From Meandrina meandrites (Eukaryota > Cnidaria > Anthozoa > Scleractinia > Meandrinidae), in contig OY855916.1 of assembly GCA_963693305.1 (NCBI GenBank), forward strand, positions 10,236,001 through 10,300,000: DNA of 64,000 nucleotides. Direction: 5' to 3'. How positions within the stretch are numbered: the stretch's first letter is position 1; each line of letters opens with the position of its first letter. Position numbers and translations under genes: made by a program. The notes under the pieces are model-generated. The model was given only the letters and a program-made list of their open reading frames with translations, had not been told where the DNA came from and did no database searches. Shown here piece by piece: positions 24,301-39,300 of the stretch.

Positions 24301-27300
24301 GCCAAAAATGTGCGACATCTGTCACGGTGCCAAAAATGCATTGCAACTAAGATCTTCTGACGCCATAAGATGTATTTAAGTTAATATCATCTACATCTAC
24401 GTCTACATTTATTAAGTTGATAAAATCTTGTAAGACATCACATCAACTATAAATAAAAGATAAAATAAATACAAAATATGTACATTTGCATAAATTAGAT
24501 GAAAGTGATATGTCAAAATAGTTGAAAATCATCTGTTAATTTTGCCATATAATGCTCTATTTTTACTTTGTTGAAAGTAAAGTTGTCTTCTAGTTTTGTT
24601 TATAATAAGCACATGCTGTAGTGATAGTCTTCACACCACTGTGCGCATGGTAAAAAAAGAAAACACCCAGCTGCGAGGTTTAAAAGTTGTATAGATATAT
24701 ATAAAAGTCTGAGTGAACACATGGTACACAACAAAATTGCATCATGTGCCCACTCCTGTTCCTACTTCGTGGCTCTTACTTTGGAAGATGATATGGGCAA
24801 ATATTAATGGTGCAAGTTACAAACTGCACACAATGTTGTATGCATTATGTTGCACCATGACGGATGTATGGGCCTTAATACAGAAATACATGTACATGTA
24901 CTGAATCCCGTAATATTGTGAATTTTTTTGTCATTTCTCATTTAGAACCCAGTGGCTCACCACAAGATATCTCAGTTGAAGTGACATCTCCTAAGAGTAT
25001 CAAGGTTACTTGGAATCCAGTCCCTGCTGATCATCGCAATGGGATTATCAAAGGTTACAAAATAATTTATCGTGACTTGCCAAGCGAAAGCGACACTACC
25101 AAGAATATCAGTGCCACTGGTGAAAATGAACAGCAAACAATAACTTTAGACAAACTGGATGAGTTTACAAACTACAGCATCAGAATATCAGCATTTACCA
25201 TCAAAGGAGATGGGCCCTTAAGTGCTGCCCAGGTTATTCAAACACAAGAAGACAGTAAGTTTCTCATAAGGATACTAGCCTGCGTTGCAGATGAGCAAAA
25301 CCACGGTATAAGACAACGGCTTATTTTGCCCCCTACACATTTACTTGGGTTTTCTTTAACATGTTTAAAAACCTCTGTTTGGCGCTTGCATATGACCGTT
25401 CTTTTGTGCATTGATTGCTTGGGGTGTCCTTGCAAAACCACAAGTTACAATTAATTTGATGAAACCCAGAAACACAGCCCTGAAAAATAGTTTAAATTAA
25501 CAGACTTCCTTCCTTAGCAATAAGAATCCCTACCTAACAGTTTTGGACAAAAAAATCCTCCACTGTCTTCCAGTTGTTGCTAATATCGTTCATTCTTATA
25601 AACCTTGTAGTCCAAGTGTTAATTGTTTAATTGTCATGTCACCTTGATGATGGCCGATGGAGGACCAAGTCTTAAATGTTTGAACAATATGGGTAAATAT
25701 GTCACCAATAGTGATTTCGGATGTGGAAGAACCAGAAACAATTCACCTGGTTTTGAATTAACATTTTAATTTCCATGTGTTCGGTTCTGCTAAGTATTTG
25801 TTGTGTACTTTTACCTGGAGAGACATAATTGTTTAAATGCAACATTTTACTGAAATGTTGATCGATCGATGTGGCCCAATATATATAACACAATGGTATG
25901 TTTATTTTCCTTTTGGCTTTGCGCATAAAAGCATTAAATTTCCATTCTTTCAGGACGCTCGTTTAGAGATTACAATTTGAATTAGGTTTCGAAGCGTTCA
26001 ACTCTATGAATTGTTAGCAAAGCAAATTTGTCATTGAAGTAGGGCAAAAAGAACGAAGAGTGATATCCACCAAACACAATTTATGTAATAGCATTTAGTA
26101 TCCGACCCTATGTGTATTGAAGGAATTGTCGTTAGCACTATTTCCGACTTCATGAGTTGTATTGTTAAAAAATTTCAAGGTTACTACGGACTAATAAATA
26201 TTCATTGATTAAAATTCAGTGAAGACTGATTAAAATTCAAGTTTCTTGATCAGTGTCTTGATCAGTTTTTGAACTAATCGAATGTGTCTTGATCGGTATG
26301 TTAATTGGGTATCAACATACATACACATGACCGAACTGATGCAGGCTGATCATGATTATTAATGAGTTCGAGAAAGGTTTTTTAAAGACCATTACAGCTG
26401 GAAGCTTTGCTCTCTAGTTCTTAGAAAATTTGCGCCTAATTCTTGCATATTTAATTATGAAACTGAAAAATGAGAACTAATTTTTTTCTTTCTTTAAGAG
26501 AAAGAATTAGTCCTATGGCAATTTGATAATTAAAATTATCAAATTGCCATGGAACGGCACGTCCTAATTCTGTTGCCGCTGTTGATCGCAATTGATTTGA
26601 TTTTAACAGCAAAACCATTAATTCTCTAAATAGACCGATTAATTAATAAATGGGTCTATTAAAGATGCCAACATGATGAGATTCTTAATAAGTAAAAAGA
26701 GCAAGACCCTAAAAAGACTGATTTAATTAACTTGCGGCTTCATTGCGCGCCACAAAGTCTCCAGCAATATTTGGGAAGTTTCCTTTGGCCCTTTCCTTTA
26801 TAAGTTAACCTGCACCCCGAAATTGCCGAAATAATTCCAAACGTGAATACCTCCTCCTGTTTTACAGAAAAACAAAGATGGTCGTTCTCAAAGCGGAAGC
26901 AAATTTTCCCCTCATACAATGAATGATATTAGCCCCAGTCTGATTGGTGTGATTGGTGTGACATACATACATGACTCATTCACTACATCACTCACTTATT
27001 ATATAGTCCAGCACGAAGGCTAAGAGGTATTTTTTTTTACAAAAAAATAACTCAAAAACATTTTGTTTGATGTGTACCACAGGTGTAAGAAAATAAATGA
27101 CCTACGGTCAATTGTTCATGTACGAGTTGATGATCTCACTGTGGTAAGGCTGCATTTTCGTGTACCCTGACCCAAAATGAACGGAAAGTGAGATCATACA
27201 CCTAGTAAAATACAGCCTGGTTTAGGTACCTCCTCCCTTTCTTTAAGAGAAAGAAGTAATAAATTAACTCTATCATGCATTCCTCACTGCAGTTACAAAT

Positions 27301-30300
27301 TTTGTGCATATATTATGCCACATTCGAGAACATTTGTGATAAAATAGTTAATCCATTAAAGTTAACGTTGCACTCACCATCTCACCATAAGATACCCCTA
27401 TTTTGCATTCTGTAAAATAGTTGAAGCAATTGAAGCAATTGAAGCAATTTTTGCCTTTCTAGCTGTACTCACGTATCGAAGCGCTCTATTTTGTTTAAAT
27501 GCCATCAGCCGTTGTAACCTACTCCTGAGTATTTCTTACTTTCCTATGGCTCTAAAAAAAATTGAAAACTTCTTGGAATTTTATACCAAACAATATAATT
27601 ATGTGAGAACAGAATACTTCACCAAAAGGGTCTTCTTTACGTGTGGTTCAGTAAAGTTAAGTTAATATTTTCCATACATATATACATGCAAAGAGCTCTA
27701 GTCAGTTGTTAGTTAAATATGAAATAAATGATAAAGTATTTGTTTGATGTTGGTGATGATGATGATATAATTTTTTTTTTACCTCAGAGCCTGCTGCTGC
27801 TCCTGAGAATGTGAGAGGACATAACAGCAGCTCAACCAGCATCTTAGTCATGTGGGATGATGTCCCAGCTGCTGATCAGAATGGTATCATCTTGACTTAC
27901 ACCATTACCTATGAGTCAGTAACAGAGAATCACAATGGCAATGTTACGGTAAATTATTCAAATCATGAAAGAAACCTGACAGGACTGAGAGAGTTTGTAA
28001 ACTACATCATTACAGTATTTGCATCCACTGTGAAGGGAGATGGACCGGCCAGTAATCCTATATTTGTCATAACTGATCAGGATAGTAAGTGATTTGTCAT
28101 TCTTAGTTGCATTTGTTTGTTTGTTTGTTTGTTTGTATATTTATTGTTTATGATGTCAGCCTATTTCAAAGCAGCGTGTAGACTCGGGTTTTTAAAACAT
28201 TATTTGCCCGTCATAATTCGTCCATAACCAACTATCGCGTATCCCGGTTGTGGCGACTTACAAGTCGATTTGATAATTACAAAGAAAACTGAAGCAGCAG
28301 TCAATAGTATACAGTCACCATGATGATTTTATCTACGGTAGCAAAGGAAAGATTACAATTACCCAATGCTTCTTTATAAAATCAAAGCAAATTCATTGAC
28401 CTCTGTTTGAATGTTTGATAAGAATTATACAAAATATATATTTTTTTTTTTGCTTTGCGTGCCATCGCACATAAGCCAAGAGAACTTTACAGGCTTACGG
28501 GACAAGATTCTCTGCTCTCCAGCTTCCAGCTTCTCTGCCTTCCAACTTCCACCTTCCAACTCCCATCTTCTTTTCCAGCTTACCTATCCAAGCTCCCAAT
28601 ACAGCTTGCGAAATTTTTAGACCAAGCTACTACTTGTAAAAAGATATCGGGCTCTTTCTTTTATAGAACTGTCGTATAAACGCTGGTGATAAATCACTTC
28701 CCAACGCAAGTCCTCAGGAAGCGTTTTCATTGTTGCTGTTCACCAGAGCTTGGTAACTTTGCGGTCGAACCGTGCACGGACGAATCTTTCAGTCAAAGAA
28801 CCCGGGTCTACACATCACACTGAAATCAGCTGTAATGAATGTTTTTGCCACTTGCTTGATTTTCCCCCCATGGATCCTCTTGCATGATTCTTTTTTTTTC
28901 TTTAACTTCCCAACCCCAACCTCCACCCCCCTCCCCGGGATTTTACGCATGATTAGTTTGTAATTTGCAAAGTGAAATCGTGATTTTGATCCGTGAAGCT
29001 AAATCATTTAATATTGTTTTCAATAGAGTTACTTTAGAGTTAATCTAAACAGTTCACTAATTTCTGTATGAAACAGGCAAAAAATATCAAGCTTTCTTAT
29101 AGACATGACATAATGTCCGTATACATGTAAATGTAATTTGATGTATAGTGATGTGATATTGTGCCGTGTTATTCTATTTTATGCTATGCTATGCTATGCT
29201 GTCTTATGCTATGCACTATTATTCATGTCAGAACCTACTGCTGCTCCTGATAATGTGAGAGGGCATAACAGTAGCTCAACCAGCATCTTGGTCATGTGGG
29301 ATGATGTTCCAGCTGCTGATCAGAATGGTATCATCTTGACTTACACCATTACCTATCAGTCACTAACAGAGAATCACTGTGGCAACGTTACAGTAAATTA
29401 TCCAGATCATCAAAGAAAGCTGACAGGACTGAGAGAGTATGTAAACTACAGCATTACAGTGTTGGCATCAACTGTGAAGGGAGATGGACCGCCCAGTAAT
29501 CCTATATTTGTCATCACTGATCAGGATAGTAAGTGAATTTTCTTTCTGTGTCGTGTATGGATTTCTTTATTTTCTCCTTGTGACTGAGTTGTTGTTACTA
29601 TCACTCTTTCGTTAACTACTTACAGGTGTATTAATAGTAAAAAAATCACAAGCCTGGTAATTTTGTCACTTTGATAATCTGTTAAACTACGGACACATGT
29701 ATGGGTATGTCGGGACTACGGCATTCACATGAAAAAATATGTTTAACAAAAGGCATGAATGTTATTGTAGAGGCCCTACATGAAGATTTAATCAAAATAA
29801 GGTTACATTTCGTTGAATGTACGAACTTTCGGCGAGTTTTTATAAGGGCCCCTCCTCCCCCCCCCCCCCCCCCCCCCCCCCTTGCCACCCCACTCCGCAG
29901 GCCCACATTTTAGCGCTTCTTTGAGGAAATATGGTATCCGAAACATGGATTTCTTTAAATTCAAAAGCTTTTGTCTCCATTAGATGCCATATTAATAGAC
30001 GGACTAACTATGAAACACAGTACAATTTTAAAACTATGAATGATTTATACTGATTAGCGATAAAATTATGTAATAAAGTTAAGCCATAAAATATTATATA
30101 CTGACAATAACATCAAACATGTAAAACATTTGCAAATTACGGCACAGTCGCAGCACTACAATTATTACTCCCACAAACCGTGTCCTTCCCCTCTCTTAGT
30201 CCCTTGCACGTGGTTGGATTTGCTGTGAAAGCTGTTGCGAGGGGAGACGTTACCGGTACTGGAGCTGAGAGACCATTATCTCACGACTTATATTTTAATA

Positions 30301-33300
30301 AGAACTTTTTTCACACGTAAAATGTTAGAAGAGAGCCGTCGTGATCCACGTTCTCCATAAATCTGGAATTTGGAGAATCGTTTAAAAGGAATGGCTAGGA
30401 AATGTACCAAGATGTATATACACGCGCCTGCATTTGTTACAAAAATTGTCTAAAGCCCAGATCAAACGAGAATGAGAGTTGACTAGCTATGTTTATTATC
30501 AGCAACTGTCCACAACTTTCTGATACAACTGTCATGAACTGGAAGTCACTTAACCGTGACATGTTGGGCTGGTTAAAATTTTCGACTGGAAGCGACAGAA
30601 CATCACAGTAAAGGAGTCAGAATGGAAAGGAAGTTTGTATCCAACTTCAGGAAAAGAAAAACCAAAATCGTTGTCTTGTGTTTACGTCCTCCGTGAAACG
30701 TGAAATTTGGAAATTTCACGTCATAGTCGTGCAGTGACGGCATAGAAATGTACCAAAAGTTCCAAAAGTGCTAGTATGATGCTCTAGCACAGTTTTTGTT
30801 TTAATCCTACTGTTTGTTGACGTTCTCGTTGTTGTCACCGTCGTAGCTGCTTAAACTCCCTATTAGAGCGTAAGCGACGGAACGGAAGTGGGCATGGGAA
30901 GAAAATGAAATTCTTCTGATCCTTTTGATTTCAATTCCGTCAAGCTTATGGTTCCGTTTTTGCGACTATTTTGCTGAATGCAAAATAGGAGTTAATTGGG
31001 AAAGCAAATTCACTCGCTCATTCGGTCGATCTTTCCTTGGGTCGTAGCTTTGTTTACGAGTAATTCCGCTGACCAATGCATAACTTAACTTGACGATGAA
31101 ATTTTAAAAATGTCTTCTAGGTTTAAATACCACTGTGTCTGTAGGTAATTTATTTTATTTTATTCATTTTTCTTCAAATGTGAAATGTAGTGAAGCAATG
31201 GGTGATGAGTTAATTACAGCTATGTCAAGAGCATGGGTTGCGAGCATTTTCTTTTTTGAATTGTTAAAAAATGACCTAGAAAGCATTTCTTGTCCTTGTC
31301 ACGAAATGAACGGGGGCTCCTGACAAGCATGGGTTTTAATAACATGATGCACACAATGCATTGATATTAAGCAAATTTTTAATAAATTAGTATAAATGTG
31401 AAGCACTTTTTAGCTTTTTGGGGGAAAAAAGAAAGAGAAAACACGTCAGAGGGAGAAAAGAAAAGAGAAAAAAAGATTGAGCGCGTGCAAAACAGTCGTA
31501 GCCTCAAAGAGGCCTTTGATTTGATTATCACTTGGGTCTTACGCTTACGCATCTTGACAGAAAGTAAAGATTTAAACAACAAAACACTGCTGACTGATCA
31601 AGAAGTTGACATTTTCGTTGAAGAGCAAGGAAACCAAAGAACAGAAAAGAAAACTAATTCGGATATCATTAACGTGATTCCACGGAATTGCATTGCGCAT
31701 CCTTGCTGCGCATAATTTTAAGCGTCATTTAGCGCGCGCACACAACATTACGGGATTTACTTAGGGTTAAGCTCAGCAGGGAAATAAATAGTCATTTTCT
31801 TCTAAACGAGCACGGTGACCCCCATTTTTTATTTCATTATTTTAATGAGAACAGTATCTTCATTGCTTAAGAAAATAATTTTAAAAAATCTGACCAGTTT
31901 TTTTGGTAATTTTTATAAATTACTGAGAAAGACATAACGGGTCTTAAAAGGCGCTTTAACCAAACAAGGCTGGTAACTGGAAGGACAAAGAGAGTGCGAT
32001 GTTAAAAGTTCACTTTGTTTACAGCAATCTCTTTCCATTCGAAAATGTTTTAAATTTCTATATCAGAACCTGGTGGTGCTTCACAAAATGTGAGCGGACA
32101 GAGCAGCAGCTCAACCAGCATCTTAGTCATGTGGGATGAAGTTCAAGCTGATAAACAGAATGGTATCATCACGCGTTACACCATTACTTACCAGTCACAA
32201 ACAGAAAATGACAATGGAAACGTTCCAGCAGGTCCCGATGATCGTCAAAAGCAATTAGCAAATCTAAAGGAGTATGTCAATTACAATATCACAGTGTTTG
32301 CATCTACTGTGAAAGGAGATGGACCACCCAGTGACCCTGTTATTGTTGTTAGAACAGACCAGGATAGTAAGTGATTTATTTACCGGGCGGTTATCCTGTG
32401 CAGACTCGTGTGCGTACTACTTCCCTCCATTTAATTATTAAGACACATGTAAGTCTCCACTTCAAATGCGTTCTGCTCAAGACTGAGGTACATCAAGATA
32501 TTAAGGCAGTTATCTAGGAAACATATTATGTTGCGAAAACGATCTCGACAAGAAAAGGATTGCATAAATCAGTTGCATTTCACTGGCTTAGTTTTTAATG
32601 ACAGCAATGTATAAAGCAATTTTTATTTATTTTATTGCTACTCGGGATTAAATTCAAAGAGTTGTCGTTATGCTTCAAAGTATGGACTGGTTTTTCACTT
32701 CAGAAATGAAAAACCCTCACGTCCATTAACAATCTAGGTAGAGTTTTCTTTCAATAAGTATCACGCTCATATGATATTTACGGGAGCTCACGATCAAGCA
32801 CATGAAGGCCTGTGATGACCGTGAAAAAATATATATTTACAATAAAAATAAAAGTAAAGGCTAGATAAATAACGAATAAAAACTTACAAAACTGAAGATA
32901 TTACATTTCGTCCAGTGTGACTTGTTGTGAACCTCTTATCTGTCTCAGGACCTGATGGCGCTCCACAAAATGTGAGAGGACAAAACACCAGCTCAACCAG
33001 CATCTTAGTCATGTGGGATGAAGTTCCAGCTGATAAACAGAATGGTATCATCACGGGTTACACCATTACTTACCAGTCACAAACAGAGAATGACAATGGA
33101 AACGTTCCAGCTGGTCCCGATGATCGTCAAAAGGAATTGACAAATCTAAAGGAGTATGTCAATTACAATATCACAGTGTTTGCATCTACTGTGAAAGGAA
33201 ATGGACCAGCCATTAACCCTGTTATTGTTGTTAGAACGGATCAGGATAGTAAGTGATTTGTTCGTTTGAAATATGAATAGTTCCATTGCATTAAAATTAA

Positions 33301-36300
33301 ACTTAATTACTATAAATGATATTATTTAATCTTTAAGAGATATTTGTCATTCAATCGATATTTCAAAAAAGGTTAACGATGACGTACAACGAAGGTAATT
33401 GCAGTGATTTCCGTCTTGAAGACGATGAACGATGAAAATAACAAAGTACCTGGAGTTATGAAAACCAGGCCAAAGAAAAGTGTCCTCGGTCTCTTTGACC
33501 ATGTACCTTGAAGTCTGAGTAGGCTTGAAACAGGGCCGAGAAGCCAAGAAAAGGATAAACAGCGCAGCGCGAGAGGGTTAATAAGGAAAAGGAGAAGAGA
33601 AAAAGCAACTGACATTCCTTTTATTTTTGATATGGTCTACTTTGGAGAAAGTTTCTGGCGGGAAAAAAAAGCGTTGACGATGATTTTTCACAAAGCAGTG
33701 GAAATAGCGTTAACCATGTTTTAAAAACTGCAGTTATGTATATATTGTAATCATTGAACTGATTTTAATTTACTAATTAACAACCTTCACGATAATTTCT
33801 AGTCTCGGCTTACCTTTTCTTTTCATGCATGCCTCACATGTACAATATTAACATTACCTCAAGCATCTAATAGTTAAAGGCTTAAACAACTACTTGATTT
33901 CCACTTACTCCTCAGAGCTTTCCATATCACGTTATTTATAGATGTTTTGTCTATAAATATGTTAACTTGGTTTGAACTTCTACATTAGAGCCTGATGGTG
34001 CTCCACAAAATGTGAGCGGACAGAGCAGCAGCTCAACCAGCATCTTAGTCATGTGGGATGAAGTGCCAGCTGATACACAGAATGGTATCATCACGGGTTA
34101 CACCATTACATACCAGTCACAAACAGAGAATGACAATGGCAACGTTCCAGCTGGTCCCAGTGATCGCCAAAAGGAATTGACAAATCTGAGGGGGTATGTC
34201 AATTACAATATCACAGTGTTTGCATCTACTGTGAAAGGAGATGGACCAGCCAGTGACCCTGTTATTGTGGTTAGAACGGATCAGGATAGTAAGTAATTTG
34301 TTCTTTTAAAATGTGAATCGTTCCATTGCATTAAAATGACAATAATCAAATGCCCTTTTTTAAAACAGCGCAATGAAGGTAATTGCAGTGATTCCCGTCT
34401 TGCCGACTGTTAACCTTGAAACAAATATGTTCCTGGAGTTATGAAAACCAGGTCAATGAAAAATGTCCTCGGTCTCTTCGACTATGGACCTTGGGTGTCG
34501 AAGTAGGCTTTAAACAGGGCAGCAACTGTTTTGCTATTGTGGCTTATTAGCATATATTTTTTTACCTCACACCCTTATTTACAAAAATGTTTGTCTCGCC
34601 CCGAAAGTCTTGAAAAAAAATACATCAAAATAAATAACGATAAAGTACTGTGCCAAGAGGGACTGGTAAATACAAAATCGCGCAGCGAAATATTCTAAAT
34701 AAAGATTGAAAGTTAGCGTATAAGTTAAAAAGTGTAGTTATGAGAAAACTACCAGCGATGAAAAAAAAAATAGTAAACAGGCACTTGAATAATAAATCAC
34801 GCCTAAAATAGTTATGCTTAGGAGCATTAGGTAGTGTAGCGCGGGAATAGAAAGGCAGAAGTCCCCGATCTCTATTATATAGGTTGTATCAGTTTACATC
34901 AGAGGATTGCCTAGACTCCGGATCGGGAAAAAAGTAGCAACGACTTGTTGATTGTTAGAGGTCTTCTAGATCAACTTTATCGTAGACTCTAATCGGTCTA
35001 CTTGTTGGCAAGATATTTATAAAAAAAACTTTCCCATCAATTGTCCATGCGCTTGTTATGATATTGTCCTTGCGTTTTCTGTTTGCCTCCTTTAATAGCT
35101 CTCGTCTATATGAGGTCAGATTTTCGTTTCTGAAAAATAATGCCTTTGAAGGAGGCCAGCGAGGCAGCGGACAAACCGGGAAAACGTCTGAGAAAGTGAT
35201 ATTTTTCAGCTTTGTTCGCTGCTTGTAAAGAGCAGCTTTCATTTTGTGACTGAGGAATTTGACGATTATTGGCTTCACACCAACTTCGCCTTTGAGATGA
35301 TGCGAAATTTTAATGTCTTGTGGTCTTACCTCGACTTCCAGGGCTTCGGCAACTTTAAGTACAGCCTCCTCAGTTGTAGTAAACGCGTTTTCAGGAATGC
35401 CGTGTATCTCTAGCGTGTTTTTCCTGGTGTATTGTTCTACTAGGTTATCTTGTAGGTCGTACAGTACGGCTTGAGCTCGATTAGTTCTTCCTGCTGTTGT
35501 TGTATCGTACTTCTTAGAGCCGTGACCTCTTCCCGTAGTTTGATATTATCTCTAAGGATGTTGTTGACGTTTATCTGAATGTCAATGAGCATTTCTTTCA
35601 GTTCTGAACGGGTTGGTTCGTCTGCATTAGTGGCAGAACTAGAGCATGATGGCTTGTCGAGTTGTATTTCAGTGTCCGCGATGTTAACAAATTTGGAGGA
35701 CCATAGTTCTTCTGATTCGATGGATCCTCGTTCTCCTCTCTTGTGTTTTCCACCTTTCTTGCCGGTCATTTTTATTTAGTTGAAGGCAAGTGCTTGTTTT
35801 TTAGAGAAAAAAAGGCGACTAGAACATTATATTTCAGAGATTTTGAGGGGAATTTAGTGCATACTTAGAATACGTGACCGCACATCGCGGGGCCTGCGCG
35901 CTCCTCCTAAAAAAAAAAAAAGAACAAAAACAAAAGGACTTGAACCCGCGATCCAATAGAAAAACCATTACCTGGTCAGCGGTAAACTTAAAAAAAAAAT
36001 ACGTGACCGCTAAACTTGAGCCCACGATGTGGTCGCGTGATACTGGTCAGCGGATACCTTGTTTCGACAGCTGTCCATTGACCAAAATATGGATGTCCAA
36101 TATCAAAGATGTAAGCTGATAAGGCTGACCAGGAATTGACAACGCGAGGCTTCCCCCGATGGCTGCCATGTTGTGCGACTTCGTCGTCGTCGTGGTCGTG
36201 GTCGTAGAGCCCACGCGCCTGCGATCTATGACACTGGCCCTGTTGACCATGAAAAAGCAAATGCATGATTTTCGCATTTCTGTTCAAGCATGATTCTTCC

Positions 36301-39300
36301 AATTCTATGGTTATGGGACTTCGCTTTTCGGCCCTTCGGGCAACTAAGGAGCTCCGCTATTAACATGACCTCAATAAACTAAAGATGAAAAGGCTAAAAC
36401 AGCTCGTTCATTTCCAGTTATTCTTCACAGCTTTTCATATTTACTTTATAGATATTTTGATTGTAAACATGTTCACTTGACTTGTTTTGAACTTCTTACC
36501 TGTCTCAGAAACTGATGGTGTTCCACAAAATGTCAGAGGGCAGAACAGCAGTTCAACCAGCATCTTAGTCATGTGGGATGAAGTTCCAGCTGACAAACAG
36601 AATGGTATCATCACGAGTTACACCATTACTTACCAGTCACAAAGGGAAAATGACTATGGAAGCGTTCAAGCTGGTCCATATGATCGTCAAAAGGAATTCA
36701 CAAATCTAAAGGAGTATGTCAATTACAATATCACAGTGTTTGCATCTACCGCGAAAGGAAATGGACCACCCAGTGACCCTGTTATTGTTGTTAGAACGGA
36801 TCAGGATAGTAAGTGATTTGTTCTTTTGAAATCGATATTGAAATATGAATCGTTTCATTGCATTAAAATTAGACCAATAACGTTTAATTATTATAAATAA
36901 TATCAGTCAATCTATAAGAGATGTTTGTCATTCAATTGATATTTCAAAAAAGGTTAACGATGCAAGGAATGACAAAAATCAAATGTATTTTTTAATCAGT
37001 ACTGACGTACAATGAAGGTAATTGCAGTGATTCCCGTCTTGAACACGATTAACGATGAAATGAATAAATACTTGGAGTTATGAGAACCAGATCAAAGAAA
37101 AGTGTCCTCGTTCTTTTTACACCATGTACCTCGAGGTCTGAGTAGGCTTAAAACAAGGCCGAGAAACCAAAAAATGATAAAGAGCGCAGTGCGAGAAGAT
37201 TAATTAGGGAAACGAGAAGGGAGCTGACATTCCTTTTCGTTTTTATATCGTTCACTTTGGAGATAGCTTCTTGCGAGAATAAAAGCGTTGACGGCGATTT
37301 TTGCACAAAGCAGTGAAAATAACGTTAACAACATTTTGAAAACTTGAGTCATATATATATTGTAAACATTGATCTGATTTTAATTTACTAATAAACACCC
37401 TTCACGATAATTTCTTGTCTCGGCTTACCTTTTCTTTCCATGCATGCCTCACATGTACAATATTAACATAACGTCAAGTAACTAATAACAGAAAGGCTAA
37501 AACAACTAGTTCATTTCCACTTACTCCTAACGCTTTCCATATTCACTTTATTTATAGATATTTTGTTTGTAAATATGTTAACTTGGTTTGAACTTCTATA
37601 TTAGAGCCTGATGGCGCCCCACAAAATGTAAGCGGACAGAGCAGCAACTCAACCAGCATCTTAGTGATTTGGGATGAAGTGCCAGCTGATAAACAGAATG
37701 GTATCATCACGGGTTACACCATTACTTACCAGTCACAAAGAGAGAATGACTATGGAAGCGTTCAAGTTGGTCCATATGGTCGTCAAAAGGACTTGGCAAA
37801 TCTAAAGGAGCATGTCAATTACAATATCACAGTGTTTGCATCTACTTTGAAAGGAGATGGACCAGCCAGTGAGCCTGTTGTTGTTGTTAGAACAGACCAG
37901 GATAGTAATTAATATTTCTTTGCAACCGATTCGCGTGTTTTATGGTACAGTGAGCACTTATAATCCTAGGGCAATCATAAGCAGAAAGTAAAGGTCCATC
38001 AGGATTACAAGCTAGGCAGTATCACCCCCATCGCATCGCCCATTGTTGCAATATGACCCTGTTTTAACAACGTTCTATAGTTATCCGACAGGAATGATTA
38101 TGAAGCCAGTCCTACCTTAAAGGAGCAAACGAGACGCCAAGATTTATGTTGGAAGGTCCGAGGCCATGCACAATCTTTTCTTTCGTGCCGATACATTATA
38201 TATAAATTACATAATCAGAACTTTTCTATCGGCTAGTTGCTCAGACAGATCTAAACACCTATTAGGTTTACACCAATTGGGCTTTGTGCCCGGTCATTCC
38301 AAAGAAGTGTCCAAAAATTAAAATTTCACTAGTTGTTTTGGTAGGGGAATTACCAGTTATGCATGATGAGCTACGAAAACTGGGCTAAAGTATAATGTAA
38401 GATTGTCGAATTGTTTATAACTTCGAATCATTTAGAACCTCGAATTGTAAGGAGACATGTATATTTTAAATTGTCAACCGTATACCGGTTACGGTGATCA
38501 CCATAATTGCAGCTTGGAAATTTTGAATTAACCAGAGACTGCGGGGCTTTTAGAGATTGTAAGAGTACCATAAGTTAGCCATTAATCCAATCAAACTGTT
38601 TTTGATGGGTATCCTTTTATAATCACTGCTATTAAATAACTTTACAGACTTTATGTGGCACTTGCCATCAGCCCATCCGCATAGAAAAGCCTCTGGTAGA
38701 TTTATTGAACTTTTCCCAGTTTTTTTTTTTTTACTTATTGCGTATTTTGATAAATAAATAATAAATAAATAGTAAATAAGTAGAATAAGTAGTTAAATAA
38801 TAAATTACAGGCTTCTAGTGAGATAGCAATAATGTAGTTATAAGTTCAATTGGTAAGTAATTTTTCATATTTATGCCAGGGCCTACTGCTGCTCCTGCAA
38901 ATGTGATAGGACAGAACAGCAGCTCAACTACCATCTCAGTCACGTGGGATGATGTTCCAGCTGCTGATCAGAATGGTATCATCTTGACTTACACCATTAC
39001 CTATGACTCACTAACAGAGAATCACCACGGCAATGTTACAGTAAATTATCCAGATCATCAGAGAAACCTGACAGGACTGAGAGAGTATGTAAACTACAGC
39101 ATTACAGTGTTTGCATCTACTGTGAAGGGATATGGACCGCCCAGTGATCCTATTATTGTCATCACTGATCAGGGTAGTAAGTGATTTTTTTTTTCTTTCC
39201 ATATGTGGGTAATGTAGGTAAATTATATTGCTATGGATACCGCAGATTCAAAAGAAATAACTTTTTGGGAAATTGTTGTTAGCCCAAACGAACTCTAGCT

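Larger units (their letters stand above)
34289..36508. other. intron between array copies 5 and 6, carrying an L1 ORF1 relic
   Basis: The first 220 bp resemble the intron starts after copies 4 and 6. The middle carries the minus-strand ORF1 relic (34955-35769). About 35935-36055 holds two tandem tRNA-like pieces. Confidence 0.65.

Noticed and set aside
28411..28970. Exon-like frames in the intron block with ACTTCC/AGCTTCC words
   Set aside because: The block recurs in three more places as intron sequence with frames that are not conserved between copies.
35988..36302. His/Asp-rich frame with DHDHDDDE
   Set aside because: Comes from a short GTCGTGGTC repeat (about 36179-36207). No other support.
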